DNA from: Chthoniobacterales bacterium
GTDB taxonomy: Bacteria > Verrucomicrobiota > Verrucomicrobiia > Chthoniobacterales > UBA10450
Assembly (NCBI GenBank): GCA_013812515.1
Contig: JACCTI010000412.1
Span: 1-16,021, forward strand
DNA length: 16,021 bases
Direction of reading: 5' to 3'
Shown one piece after another: positions 7,363-13,489 of the stretch. Made by a program: the position numbers and the translations under genes. Below the pieces are notes generated by a model. That model did not search any database. It was not told where the DNA came from and saw only the letters and a program-made list of their open reading frames with translations. The number at the start of each line of letters is the position of its first letter. Positions within the stretch are counted from its first letter, which is position 1.

Positions 7363-7757
7363 TCTGAAGGGTTCGTATACACCGCTTCCTCTTCATAAAC
7401 CCGGCCAGGCGCGAGGGCCTTGAGAAGTCCCACCAGCATTGAGACCGCACGAACGAGCGTCTCCTTGGGCTTACTAATGTCCTCGGCCGTCAGCGCCTTC
7501 TTCACGACGAGGACATCCAGACACGCTGCGCATTCCAGGGCTGAACCCCTGGCGATGTCGTAGAAACGACAGCGATCAGGCGCCGTCCACTTCCCACTTC
7601 CTTCCGCAATGTTCAGCGGAATGGCGGTAGACGCGCGATCCAGTTGGTGGTGGACGGCGAGCGACTTCGCCACGCGCTCGAAAAGGCTGGTTGCTTCGCC
7701 GACGAAGGCGAGAGCTTCGTGATAAACCTTCAGCTTTTCGCGATCGAATTGGGGCAT
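7344..7757 (-). CDS. Four-helix-bundle protein (23S rRNA IVP / S23 family)
   Basis: This is a 137-residue member of the family first found as ORFs in 23S rRNA intervening sequences (PF05635-type); the molecular function is not established. Recognisable blocks are FDREKLKVYHEALAFVGEA, the HHQLDRASTAIPLNIAEGSGK core (about 56-76), DRCRFYDIARGSALECAACLDVL and the C-terminal SMLVGLLKALAP helix. The last residues, about GASAR, are encoded inside the left inverted-repeat arm. It lies between livG and livF, in the operon's orientation, and has no known role in amino acid transport, so it appears to be an insertion. No Shine-Dalgarno is seen before ATG 7757; the right repeat arm lies just upstream. 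A second, truncated copy precedes it. Confidence 0.88.
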   Translation of the reverse strand: MPQFDREKLKVYHEALAFVGEATSLFERVAKSLAVHHQLDRASTAIPLNIAEGSGKWTAPDRCRFYDIARGSALECAACLDVLVVKKALTAEDISKPKETLVRAVSMLVGLLKALAPGRVYEEEAVYTNPSEGASAR

Positions 7758-7761
7758 ACGA

Positions 7762-7796
7762 GGTGCAAGTGCACGTTAAAGTGGCAGGATTAAGGA
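7762..7796. repeat. Right arm of inverted repeat, also part of a tandem duplication
   Basis: This arm pairs with 7327-7362. It includes a smaller near-palindrome, GTGCAAGTGCAC. It is also the equivalent, in the second unit of a head-to-tail duplication, of the sequence at 7934-7966 just after livG: with gaps, 7762-7824 aligns to 7934-7991 throughout, both ending in TGACCCAGAYACGCCTCGA on the + strand. Thus the inverted-repeat arm derives from, or was copied together with, the livG 3' end. Confidence 0.7.
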
Positions 7797-7921
7797 GGCG
7801 TTTCTTGACCCAGACACGCCTCGACGCGCTCGAGAACGGTGGTCGCCCAGGAGACGAACTCCAGCGTCTTGCCGTAAACGTGAAGCTTTTCGTGGTCGAA
7901 AAGTGGAGGAGTAGCCGTCAT
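7790..7921 (-). pseudogene. Truncated four-helix-bundle gene fused to a duplicated livG tail
   Basis: The 43-codon frame begins MTATPPLFDHEKLHVYGKT and is homologous to the first 35 or so residues of the neighbouring four-helix protein (FDxEKLxVYxxxLxFVxxATxxxERV). It then changes abruptly to EACLGQETPP and a stop. The true LivG ends EAYLGQETPAPAL, so the end is a copy of the LivG C-terminus in the same reading frame. The junction sits at a short shared sequence (TCGAGGCGT). The conserved DRASTAIPLNIAEG core is missing, so it cannot form the four-helix fold. It lies 26 bases after the livG stop. Whether the short peptide is made is unknown. Confidence 0.8.
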
Positions 7922-7947
7922 GGAAGCGGGGGCGGTGTAAGTGAAAG

Positions 7948-8730
7948 TTAGAGTGCAGGTGCAGGTGTTTCCTGACCCAGATACGCCTCGATCACCTTCG
8001 GATTCGCGCGCACCTCGTGTGGACTGCCTTCCGCGATCTTTATTCCGTAATCGAGCACCGCGATGCGCTCGCAAATACCCATCACGACCTTCATGTCGTG
8101 CTCGACCAGCAGGACGGCGATTTCGTATTTTTTCTTCACGAATTTGATCAGCTCCATGAGCTGCTCTTTCTCGCGTGGGTTCATTCCGGCCGCCGGTTCG
8201 TCCAGGAGCAGAAGCTCAGGCTTGGTCGCGAGCGCGCGCACAATCTCCATTCGCCGTTGATCGCCATAGGAAAGATTCCCGCAGCGGAGATGCGCGAAGC
8301 GATTGAGATCAAAGATATCAAGGAGTTCGCGCACTTGCCGCGCGACGTCGTTTTCTTCGCGGTAGAACGCCGGAATGCGCAGGAGCGCGTGCGCGAGCCG
8401 ATGTTTCAGCCGCAGATTGAAAGCCGCGCGGACGTTGTCGAAGACGGTGAGCGTTGGGAACAAGCGAATGTTCTGGAAGGTGCGCGCGATCCCGCGACCG
8501 GCGATCGCATTCGGCTTCAGGCCGGCGATCGGTTTGCCTTCGAAGGTGATCGAGCCGGAGGTGGGTCGATAAACGCCGGTGATGATGTTGAAGATCGTCG
8601 TCTTGCCGGCGCCGTTCGGGCCGATCAAGCCGCAGAGATCATTCTCGTCCACCTGCAAATCGAACTTCGACACTGCGGTCAGGCCGCCGAACTGCACCGT
8701 GCATTGCTTGAGCTCGAGAAGCAGCGCCAT
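7948..8730 (-). CDS. livG: Branched-chain amino acid ABC transporter, ATP-binding protein LivG
   Basis: This is the second ATPase of the Leu/Ile/Val importer. The 260-residue protein has Walker A GPNGAGKT (37-44), a GIARTFQNIRLF Q-loop segment typical of LivG (80-91), signature LSYGDQR (153-159), Walker B LLLLDEP (Asp177, Glu178) followed by AAGMNP, and H-loop His211 in LLVEHDM. It starts 4 bases after the livM stop, showing tight coupling. Its last eleven or so codons (EAYLGQETPAPAL) have a second, diverged copy about 167 bases downstream inside a four-helix-gene fragment. It is otherwise of normal length and intact. Confidence 0.96.
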   Translation of the reverse strand: MALLLELKQCTVQFGGLTAVSKFDLQVDENDLCGLIGPNGAGKTTIFNIITGVYRPTSGSITFEGKPIAGLKPNAIAGRGIARTFQNIRLFPTLTVFDNVRAAFNLRLKHRLAHALLRIPAFYREENDVARQVRELLDIFDLNRFAHLRCGNLSYGDQRRMEIVRALATKPELLLLDEPAAGMNPREKEQLMELIKFVKKKYEIAVLLVEHDMKVVMGICERIAVLDYGIKIAEGSPHEVRANPKVIEAYLGQETPAPAL

Positions 8731-8734
8731 TTGG

Positions 8735-9772
8735 TTACGGAGTTGCGATGGTGGGGCCGGGCTGCGATTTCGGCGTTTTGCGTCCGCCCGCCATGCGGGG
8801 CAATGCTCCGAACAACCCCTGTGGACGCAGCAACATGAGCGCGATGAGCACGAGCGAAAATATGATCATGCGGTTTGAAGCGATGCGTCGGACCAGATCG
8901 GGCAGCCATTCGTAACCGGCCACGAAACGCAAATACTCGAGCAGCAACGTCAGAAGGACTGCGGCAAAGGCGACACCGGCCGTGCTCCCCATTCCGCCCA
9001 AGATCACCATGATGACAATCTGGATCGAGAGCTGGAAATCGAAGCCGCTCGGATTGATGTAAGTCGTCGTGTGCGCGTAGAGGCCGCCGGCAACACCGGC
9101 AAAAAACGCGCCGAGCACGAACGCCGTCACCTTGTAGCGGGTTGTGTTGATGCCGACCGATTCCGCCGCTACTTCATCATCGCGCACGGTCAGAAACCCG
9201 CGCCCGTAGGTGGAATCGACCATGCTGAGGACCACGTAAATCGTTAGGGCTGCGACCGCATACGTCCAGAAAAGCGTGGTGTAACCGGCGATGCCGCTGT
9301 AGCCGCGCGGACCGCCGACCGCGTCCGTGTTCTGAATCAGAACGCGAATGATCTCACCAAAGCCGAGCGTCACGATCGCGAGATAGTCGCCTTTCAAGCG
9401 CAGCGACGGAACGCCCACGATCAGCCCCGCGAGGGCAGCGGCGATTCCCCCGCCGAGCAGAACCAGCGCAAAGATCAGCGCGATGCTAAAGGCATTTGCG
9501 CCGCCGAGAGCCTGGAAGATGCCGGCGCTCTTCTCGGTCGACAGATAGGCGGAGGCATAAGCGCCGATAGCCATGAATCCGGCATGGCCTAACGAGAACT
9601 GCCCGGTGTAGCCGTTGATCAGGTTGAGACTGGTCGCAAGCGTCACGTTGATCCCGATGAAGAGGATCACCTGCAGGTAATAGGGGTTGATCGAGCCGGA
9701 GAAACGCGAGGCGACGGCGGCTAGAATGACCGCAACGAGCAATGCAATTTGCTTGGTGTGCCGGTATTTCAT
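8735..9772 (-). CDS. livM: Branched-chain amino acid ABC transporter permease LivM
   Basis: This is an inner-membrane permease subunit that pairs with LivH to form the channel for branched-chain amino acids. The 345-residue product has about nine or ten hydrophobic segments. It carries LivM hallmarks: NLINGYTGQFSLGHAGFMAIGAY (about 50-70), LRLKGDYLAIVTLGFGEIIR, the cytoplasmic coupling segment GRGFLTVRDDEVAAESVGIN, and GGMGSTAGV. I chose ATG 9772 (MKYRHTKQIALLV) because the frame upstream to 9922 runs over the end of livH and is basic and non-hydrophobic. The Shine-Dalgarno is weak. It begins 22 bases after the livH stop. A TCGTTAGGC copy encodes the Ser-Leu-Gly of QFSLGH. Confidence 0.94.
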   Translation of the reverse strand: MKYRHTKQIALLVAVILAAVASRFSGSINPYYLQVILFIGINVTLATSLNLINGYTGQFSLGHAGFMAIGAYASAYLSTEKSAGIFQALGGANAFSIALIFALVLLGGGIAAALAGLIVGVPSLRLKGDYLAIVTLGFGEIIRVLIQNTDAVGGPRGYSGIAGYTTLFWTYAVAALTIYVVLSMVDSTYGRGFLTVRDDEVAAESVGINTTRYKVTAFVLGAFFAGVAGGLYAHTTTYINPSGFDFQLSIQIVIMVILGGMGSTAGVAFAAVLLTLLLEYLRFVAGYEWLPDLVRRIASNRMIIFSLVLIALMLLRPQGLFGALPRMAGGRKTPKSQPGPTIATP

Positions 9773-9794
9773 CTCGCGGCGCCCAGGAAGCGGA

Positions 9795-10703
9795 TCAGAC
9801 CTTTTCCACCTGTGTTTTGCCGAACAACCCTGCAGGACGGAAGAGGAGAATGATGATGAGGATCGCGAAGGCGATCGCATCGCGGTAGGTCGAAAAGGCC
9901 GAGCCGCCGACAAACGTCTCAACTATTCCGAGCAGAAGACCGCCAAGCGCCGCGCCCGGGATGTTTCCGATCCCACCGAGCACCGCGGCGACGAACGCTT
10001 TGATGCCGGGGAGAATGCCCATGAGCGGATCAATCGACGGATAGCTGAGCGCGTAAAGAATGCCCGCTGCACCGGCAAGCGCGCTGCCGAGGCCAAAAGT
10101 GAACGAGATCACGGTATCGATGTTCACCCCCATTAATTGCGCGGCGGTCGAGTTGTTGGAGAGCGCGCGCATCGCCATGCCGAGTCTGGTGCGTTTCACG
10201 ACGAAGGTGAGGCCCACGAGCAGGAGCAGCGTCACGATGAAGGCCGCGATCTGGGTCGTCGTGATGGTAAGCGCGCCCGTGTTCTCCAGCGCGCGCTCAG
10301 GGACTAACTCCGGGAAGGCTTTCGGATCGGCGCCGAAAATGAATTGGCCGCCATACTCGAGAAAGAGCGAGACGCCGATGGCCGTGATCAGGACGGTCAG
10401 CTTCGGCATGCGACGAAGCGGCCGGTACGCGAGCCGCTCGATCAACATCCCGAGAAGGGCGCAGATTGCCATCGTTCCGAACAACACAACCGCAACACCA
10501 ACCGGCGCGAGCACACCGGTGAAATGAGGCAGGATGCGCGGGGTCAGGTAGTAACCGGAGAACGCGCCAAGCATGAAGATATCGCCATGAGCAAAGTTAA
10601 TGAAGCGGAGCACGCCATAGACCATCGTGTAGCCAAGCGCGATCAACGCGTAGAACGCGCCTAACGAGAGGCCGTTAATCAGCTGCTGGAGGAACTGGTT
10701 CAG
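9795..10703 (-). CDS. livH: Branched-chain amino acid ABC transporter permease LivH, non-canonical CTG start likely
   Basis: This is the other permease of the Leu/Ile/Val importer. The protein shows the LivH start pattern (xNQFLQQLINGLSLGAFYALIALGYTMVYGVLRFINFAHGDIFMLGAF), a RPLRRMPKLTVLITAIGVSLFLE segment, GLGSALAGAAGILYA, and a C-terminal LLFRPAGLFGK; seven to eight hydrophobic helices are expected. Homology begins at LNQF, whose first codon is CTG (10703-10701). No ATG, GTG or TTG lies between it and the in-frame TGA at 10754, and the next usual start, TTG 10646, would cut the first membrane helix in half. From CTG the length is 302 residues, normal for LivH. One base change would turn ATG into this CTG. 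A four-helix cassette arm ends 8 bases upstream. Confidence 0.88.
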   Translation of the reverse strand: MNQFLQQLINGLSLGAFYALIALGYTMVYGVLRFINFAHGDIFMLGAFSGYYLTPRILPHFTGVLAPVGVAVVLFGTMAICALLGMLIERLAYRPLRRMPKLTVLITAIGVSLFLEYGGQFIFGADPKAFPELVPERALENTGALTITTTQIAAFIVTLLLLVGLTFVVKRTRLGMAMRALSNNSTAAQLMGVNIDTVISFTFGLGSALAGAAGILYALSYPSIDPLMGILPGIKAFVAAVLGGIGNIPGAALGGLLLGIVETFVGGSAFSTYRDAIAFAILIIILLFRPAGLFGKTQVEKV

Positions 10704-10711
10704 GGGAAGAG

Positions 10712-10731
10712 GTTGAGAGTTGAGAGTTGAG
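10712..10731. repeat. Left arm of heptamer inverted repeat flanking a four-helix gene
   Basis: The + strand is GTTGAGA repeated almost three times. It matches the reverse complement of 11127-11146 (GTTGAGG repeated) at 18 of 20 positions. It lies 20 bases beyond the stop of the four-helix-bundle pseudogene and 8 bases before the likely livH start. In mRNA the arms could pair and enclose the whole gene. Confidence 0.75.
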
Positions 10732-10751
10732 GAGCGACCGAAAGAGAAGCC

Positions 10752-11109
10752 TCAACGTTCCGTAAGTGAATGCCGGAGGCCGCTCAGCATTCTACTCTGG
10801 CGTTCTGCCTGGACATAAAGCTGCCGGAAAGTCTCTTCGTCCAACAAATTTTTGCCTCTGTGCGATAAAACCTTGCGAGACCACTTCAAAGAGGGATCCA
10901 GCTCCAATCTCCACAAAACGAGCGAAATCCGTACGAGATGAGCGGGAATTTCCTTCTGCGATGTTAGACGAAACCGAGGCCGCGGCGCGTCGCATCTGGT
11001 TGGATAGACCAAATCTTTCTTCGCTCGGTAAGGATCGAGTCAGTGAGTAAACCGAATCCGCTAGGTCAATCGCATGATGCCACGCATCGAGCTTCTCGAA
11101 GTTGAACAT
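10752..11109 (-). pseudogene. Four-helix-bundle protein gene (23S rRNA IVP / S23 family), frameshifted
   Basis: ATG 11109 begins MFNFEKLDAWHHAIDLADSVY and continues with the family core (FGLSNQMRRAAASVSSNIAEG, then SLFEVVSQGFIAQRQKF). The frame then leaves homology and stops at 10792. The expected ending, LDEETFRQLYVQAERQSRMLSGLRHSL, is found in the next frame and ends at TGA 10752-10754. Dropping one G just after the AAAAATTT run (around 10846-10853 on the + strand) restores QKFLDEETF and a protein of about 118 residues. It sits between livK and livH in the operon's orientation, bracketed by heptamer inverted repeats. It belongs to a different subgroup from the copy next to livF (NIAEGNSR against NIAEGSGK). 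A single frameshift could be recent mutation or sequencing error. Confidence 0.8.
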
Positions 11110-11126
11110 CCGGCCAGTCTGCTCCG

Positions 11127-11146
11127 CTCAACCCTCAACCCTCAAC
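11127..11146. repeat. Right arm of heptamer inverted repeat flanking a four-helix gene
   Basis: CTCAACC repeated almost three times on the + strand, the partner of 10712-10731. It falls 17 bases before the four-helix ATG and only 7 bases after the livK stop, so the whole livK-livH intergenic space is taken by the cassette. Confidence 0.75.
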
Positions 11147-11153
11147 TAATTGC

Positions 11154-12296
11154 CTAGGGCGCTACCGAGGCAACGAAGTCGTTACCCTTACCCTGCCCGC
11201 CGACCTTCAGGACGACGGCGGCTTTGGTCGCATTCCGTTTCCCATCGATCGTGATCTTGCCGGTCACGCCGTCGAACTCCTTCACCGCCGCAAGGGCATC
11301 GCGAACTTTCGGCCCTTCCGTTCCGCCGGCGGCGTTCAACGCTTGCGCGAGCACCATCATCGCGTCGTAGCCGAGGGGCGCCATTCCATCCGGCATGGCG
11401 TTGAACTTCGCCTGATATCTCTTCACGAAATCCTGCACCTTCGGGTTCGTGTCTTTCGGCGAAAAGTGGGTCGAGAAATACGAACCTTCAATCGCGCTGC
11501 CACCGATCTCCGAGAGCTTCGGCGAATCCCAGCCGTCGCCGCCGAGCAGTGGAACCTTGATGCCTAACGAACGGGCCTGCTTCGCGATTAAACCCGCTTC
11601 CGTGTAGTAACCGGGGACGAAGACTGCATCCGGTTGGGCGGCCTTGATCGAGGTCAGTTGCGCACGAAAGTCGCGATCGGTTCCGCCGCCGCTAAAAGAA
11701 CGCTCCGTCACCACTTTCCCGCCGTGGCTCTCGAAGTACTCTTTGAAATATTGGGTAAGCCCGACGGAGTAATCGTTTCGCACATCGGTCAGAATGGCAA
11801 TCTTCGTCGCCTTCAAATTATCGAGCGCGAACTTCGCCATGACCGTGCCTTGGAAAGGATCGATGAAGCAGACGCGGAAGATGTAATCGCCGACTTCCGT
11901 CACGCGTGCATTCGTCGCGCCGGGTGAGACCATCGGGATCTTTGCTTCCTGGCAAATCGGCGCGGCTTCCAAGGAACGCGAGCTCGAAATCTCACCCACG
12001 ACCGCAATGACTTTGTCGCTCGAGATCAGCTTCTTCACCGCCGAGGATGGCTGACCAGCCTTCGATTGATCGTCTTCCGTGATGATCTTGATTTTGCGTC
12101 CGCCCAGCACGCCGCCGCCGTTGTTGATCTCATCGAGCGCGAGCGCGACACCATTGCTCGAATTGATTCCGAAGGTGGCTTCGCTCCCGGTGAGCGAAGC
12201 GTATTGGCCGACGACGATTTCTTGCGCTGGCAGCGGCACCGCGGCGGCGAGAACAAGCGGGAGAGTGAGGAGAGCGAGACGTGCGAATGGCTTCAT
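11154..12296 (-). CDS. livK: Branched-chain amino acid ABC transporter, periplasmic binding protein LivK
   Basis: This is the substrate-binding protein that delivers Leu/Ile/Val or related amino acids to LivHM. The 380-residue product starts with a signal peptide (MKPFARLALLTLPLVLAAAVPLPAQ) and then the type I periplasmic fold of the Peripla_BP_6 family: IVVGQYASLTGSEATFG, GVALALDEINNGGGVLGGRKI, AVVGEISSSRSLEAAPI, IPMVSPGATNARVT, YIFRVCFIDPFQG and FVPGYYTEAGLIAKQA. ATG 12296 is preferred to upstream starts because the signal peptide begins there. It is the first gene of the liv operon; promoter elements must lie in the 122 bases before it, but no convincing -35/-10 pair was found. High abundance of binding protein relative to permeases would fit the repeat structure directly after its stop. 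Confidence 0.94.
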   Translation of the reverse strand: MKPFARLALLTLPLVLAAAVPLPAQEIVVGQYASLTGSEATFGINSSNGVALALDEINNGGGVLGGRKIKIITEDDQSKAGQPSSAVKKLISSDKVIAVVGEISSSRSLEAAPICQEAKIPMVSPGATNARVTEVGDYIFRVCFIDPFQGTVMAKFALDNLKATKIAILTDVRNDYSVGLTQYFKEYFESHGGKVVTERSFSGGGTDRDFRAQLTSIKAAQPDAVFVPGYYTEAGLIAKQARSLGIKVPLLGGDGWDSPKLSEIGGSAIEGSYFSTHFSPKDTNPKVQDFVKRYQAKFNAMPDGMAPLGYDAMMVLAQALNAAGGTEGPKVRDALAAVKEFDGVTGKITIDGKRNATKAAVVLKVGGQGKGNDFVASVAP

Positions 12297-12418
12297 AACT
12301 GGCGCTTCTTTAATGGCTGGCATGCGGGCACGCAAGAAAGGACGACCAAAGTTGTTGATTCGCGACGTAACAAGTAGGAAGCGTTTTCGCGTTTCAGCCT
12401 CTGTGCTATTCTCGGCGC

Positions 12419-13444
12419 GTGATTACCCGGAACGGCCTTGGCTCCTTGCACTCGTTAGCCGCAACGCTGCTTGTCTGGGCGCTGGCCTCGTCAGGCCAGG
12501 CGGCGCCGTTGCACCGCGCGGCCACTCCGCGCGTGCCGCAAGCCCCGGCTGCGGAGCAGAAGAGCTTGCGCGCCGGGCGCGTGCCGCAATTCCAGGCATT
12601 ACCACTTGAGCGCTCGGGCCAAAATCACCTGCTCGTCCGCGCCTTCATCAACGACAAGCCTGCATTGCTCGGGGTCGACACGGGCGCACCCGTCAGCGCG
12701 ATCGCGCTCACGCGTGTGGCCCACTTCGGCATGACGCCCGCCCCAGCGAACTCCGAGATCCCGACGCGCGTCCGGATCAACGGCAGCTTCGCCGGAGTCG
12801 TGATGGCGCAGGGCCTGCGGCTGGGTGCGCTGAACCTCATCGACGAGCCGATGGTGGCGGTGGATCTCGGCAGCTCGTCCAAGGCCGCGAAGATGATGAA
12901 CGAGCAGCCAATTGACGGTCTTCTCGGTGCGGACATTTTATTCCCGACCGCCGCCGTGCTGGATTGCCGTGCGCAGATTTTAATTCTGAAGGTCGATCCA
13001 AATGCGCGGGGCACTGCTCCGGGCGTGAGCTACGCCGGGTTTAGCCGCGTGCCGATTCATGTCAGCGCCGGTTACAATTTGTATGTCGATGGTGCGCTGA
13101 ACGGGAAGCCAGCCAAGCTGATGATCGACACAGGCGCATATGGCACGCTCTTGAATCAGCGCTTTGTGCGCAGCATGAGAATACCGCTGCGCGACACTCC
13201 TTTTCGCTCCGCCGGTGTAAACCTGAAACAGCGCGGCGTGCAGCTCGCGACCATCTCGAAGTTTGCCGTCGGTCTAGTCAATATGCGGAGCAAGGAAGTG
13301 GGCGTGATCGATCTCGCCGGCCTCGTGCACGGCGGGATGCTGGACGCCTCACCGCCGGTCGCGGGGCTTCTCGGCTCCGAAATCCTGCAGCGTCACAGCG
13401 CGATCATCGATTTCGGATCTCGCACGCTCTACCTGAAACGCTAG
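12419..13444 (+). CDS. Secreted retropepsin-like aspartic protease with two DTG domains
   Basis: The 341-residue product begins at GTG 12419 with a signal peptide (LHSLAATLLVWALASSGQAAP). Two retropepsin-like domains follow. The first has LLGVDTGAPVSAI (Asp87) and later DGLLGADIL; the second has KLMIDTGAYGTLL (Asp237) and later AGLLGSEIL. Each pair is the active-site DTG plus the hydrophobic-hydrophobic-Gly flap-side motif of clan AA peptidases. Retroviral-type enzymes need two copies for one active site, so this chain could form a site by itself, as pepsins do. Substrate is unknown. It is divergent from livK across 122 bases. A TATTCT at 12407 with a poor -35 would give a near-leaderless transcript; this is weak. 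Confidence 0.88.
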   Translation: MITRNGLGSLHSLAATLLVWALASSGQAAPLHRAATPRVPQAPAAEQKSLRAGRVPQFQALPLERSGQNHLLVRAFINDKPALLGVDTGAPVSAIALTRVAHFGMTPAPANSEIPTRVRINGSFAGVVMAQGLRLGALNLIDEPMVAVDLGSSSKAAKMMNEQPIDGLLGADILFPTAAVLDCRAQILILKVDPNARGTAPGVSYAGFSRVPIHVSAGYNLYVDGALNGKPAKLMIDTGAYGTLLNQRFVRSMRIPLRDTPFRSAGVNLKQRGVQLATISKFAVGLVNMRSKEVGVIDLAGLVHGGMLDASPPVAGLLGSEILQRHSAIIDFGSRTLYLKR

Positions 13445-13464
13445 CGAGCGGCGTCGGTCTCGCT
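13443..13464. terminator. Possible hairpin between convergent protease and phoU genes
   Basis: AGCGAG (13443-13448) and CTCGCT (13459-13464) form a 6-base stem with a 10-base loop right at the protease stop codon. On the + strand it is followed by TGGGGAAAAAA rather than T residues; on the minus strand the T-run precedes the stem. It is therefore a poor intrinsic terminator by itself and is listed only as the sole structure in this 45-base gap. Confidence 0.25.
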
Positions 13465-13489
13465 TGGGGAAAAAAGTGGTCGATCGCGT

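Larger units (their letters stand above)
7673..7991. repeat. Diverged head-to-tail duplication (livG tail, spacer, start of four-helix gene)
   Basis: Two adjacent units of about 150-168 bases share the same order on the minus strand: livG 3' end, spacer, first 90 or so bases of a four-helix-bundle gene. Unit 1 is about 7991 down to 7825; unit 2 is about 7824 down to 7673, after which the complete gene continues. The two ATGs are 164 bases apart. Parts near the livG tail are nearly identical while the protein starts have diverged to roughly half identity, so the duplication is old or the units were exchanged with other copies. Confidence 0.7.

Noticed and set aside
8017..8838. 273-codon open frame on the + strand
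   Set aside because: It is antisense to livG and the end of livM.
10792..11109. Programmed +1 frameshift producing a full four-helix protein
   Set aside because: No stop codon or known +1 slip signal at the switch point and no sign that the family uses recoding; a mutation or base error is simpler.
10712..11146. Heptamer repeats as a CRISPR or tandem-repeat locus
   Set aside because: Only about three 7-base units per side, with no spacers; the two sides are inverse to each other and flank a gene, so an inverted-repeat boundary explains them better.
6606..12296. Reading the operon as a urea (urt) or amide transporter
   Set aside because: There is no adjacent urease or amidase, and gene order and motifs fit general Liv systems. 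Substrate among hydrophobic amino acids or related compounds cannot be settled from sequence.
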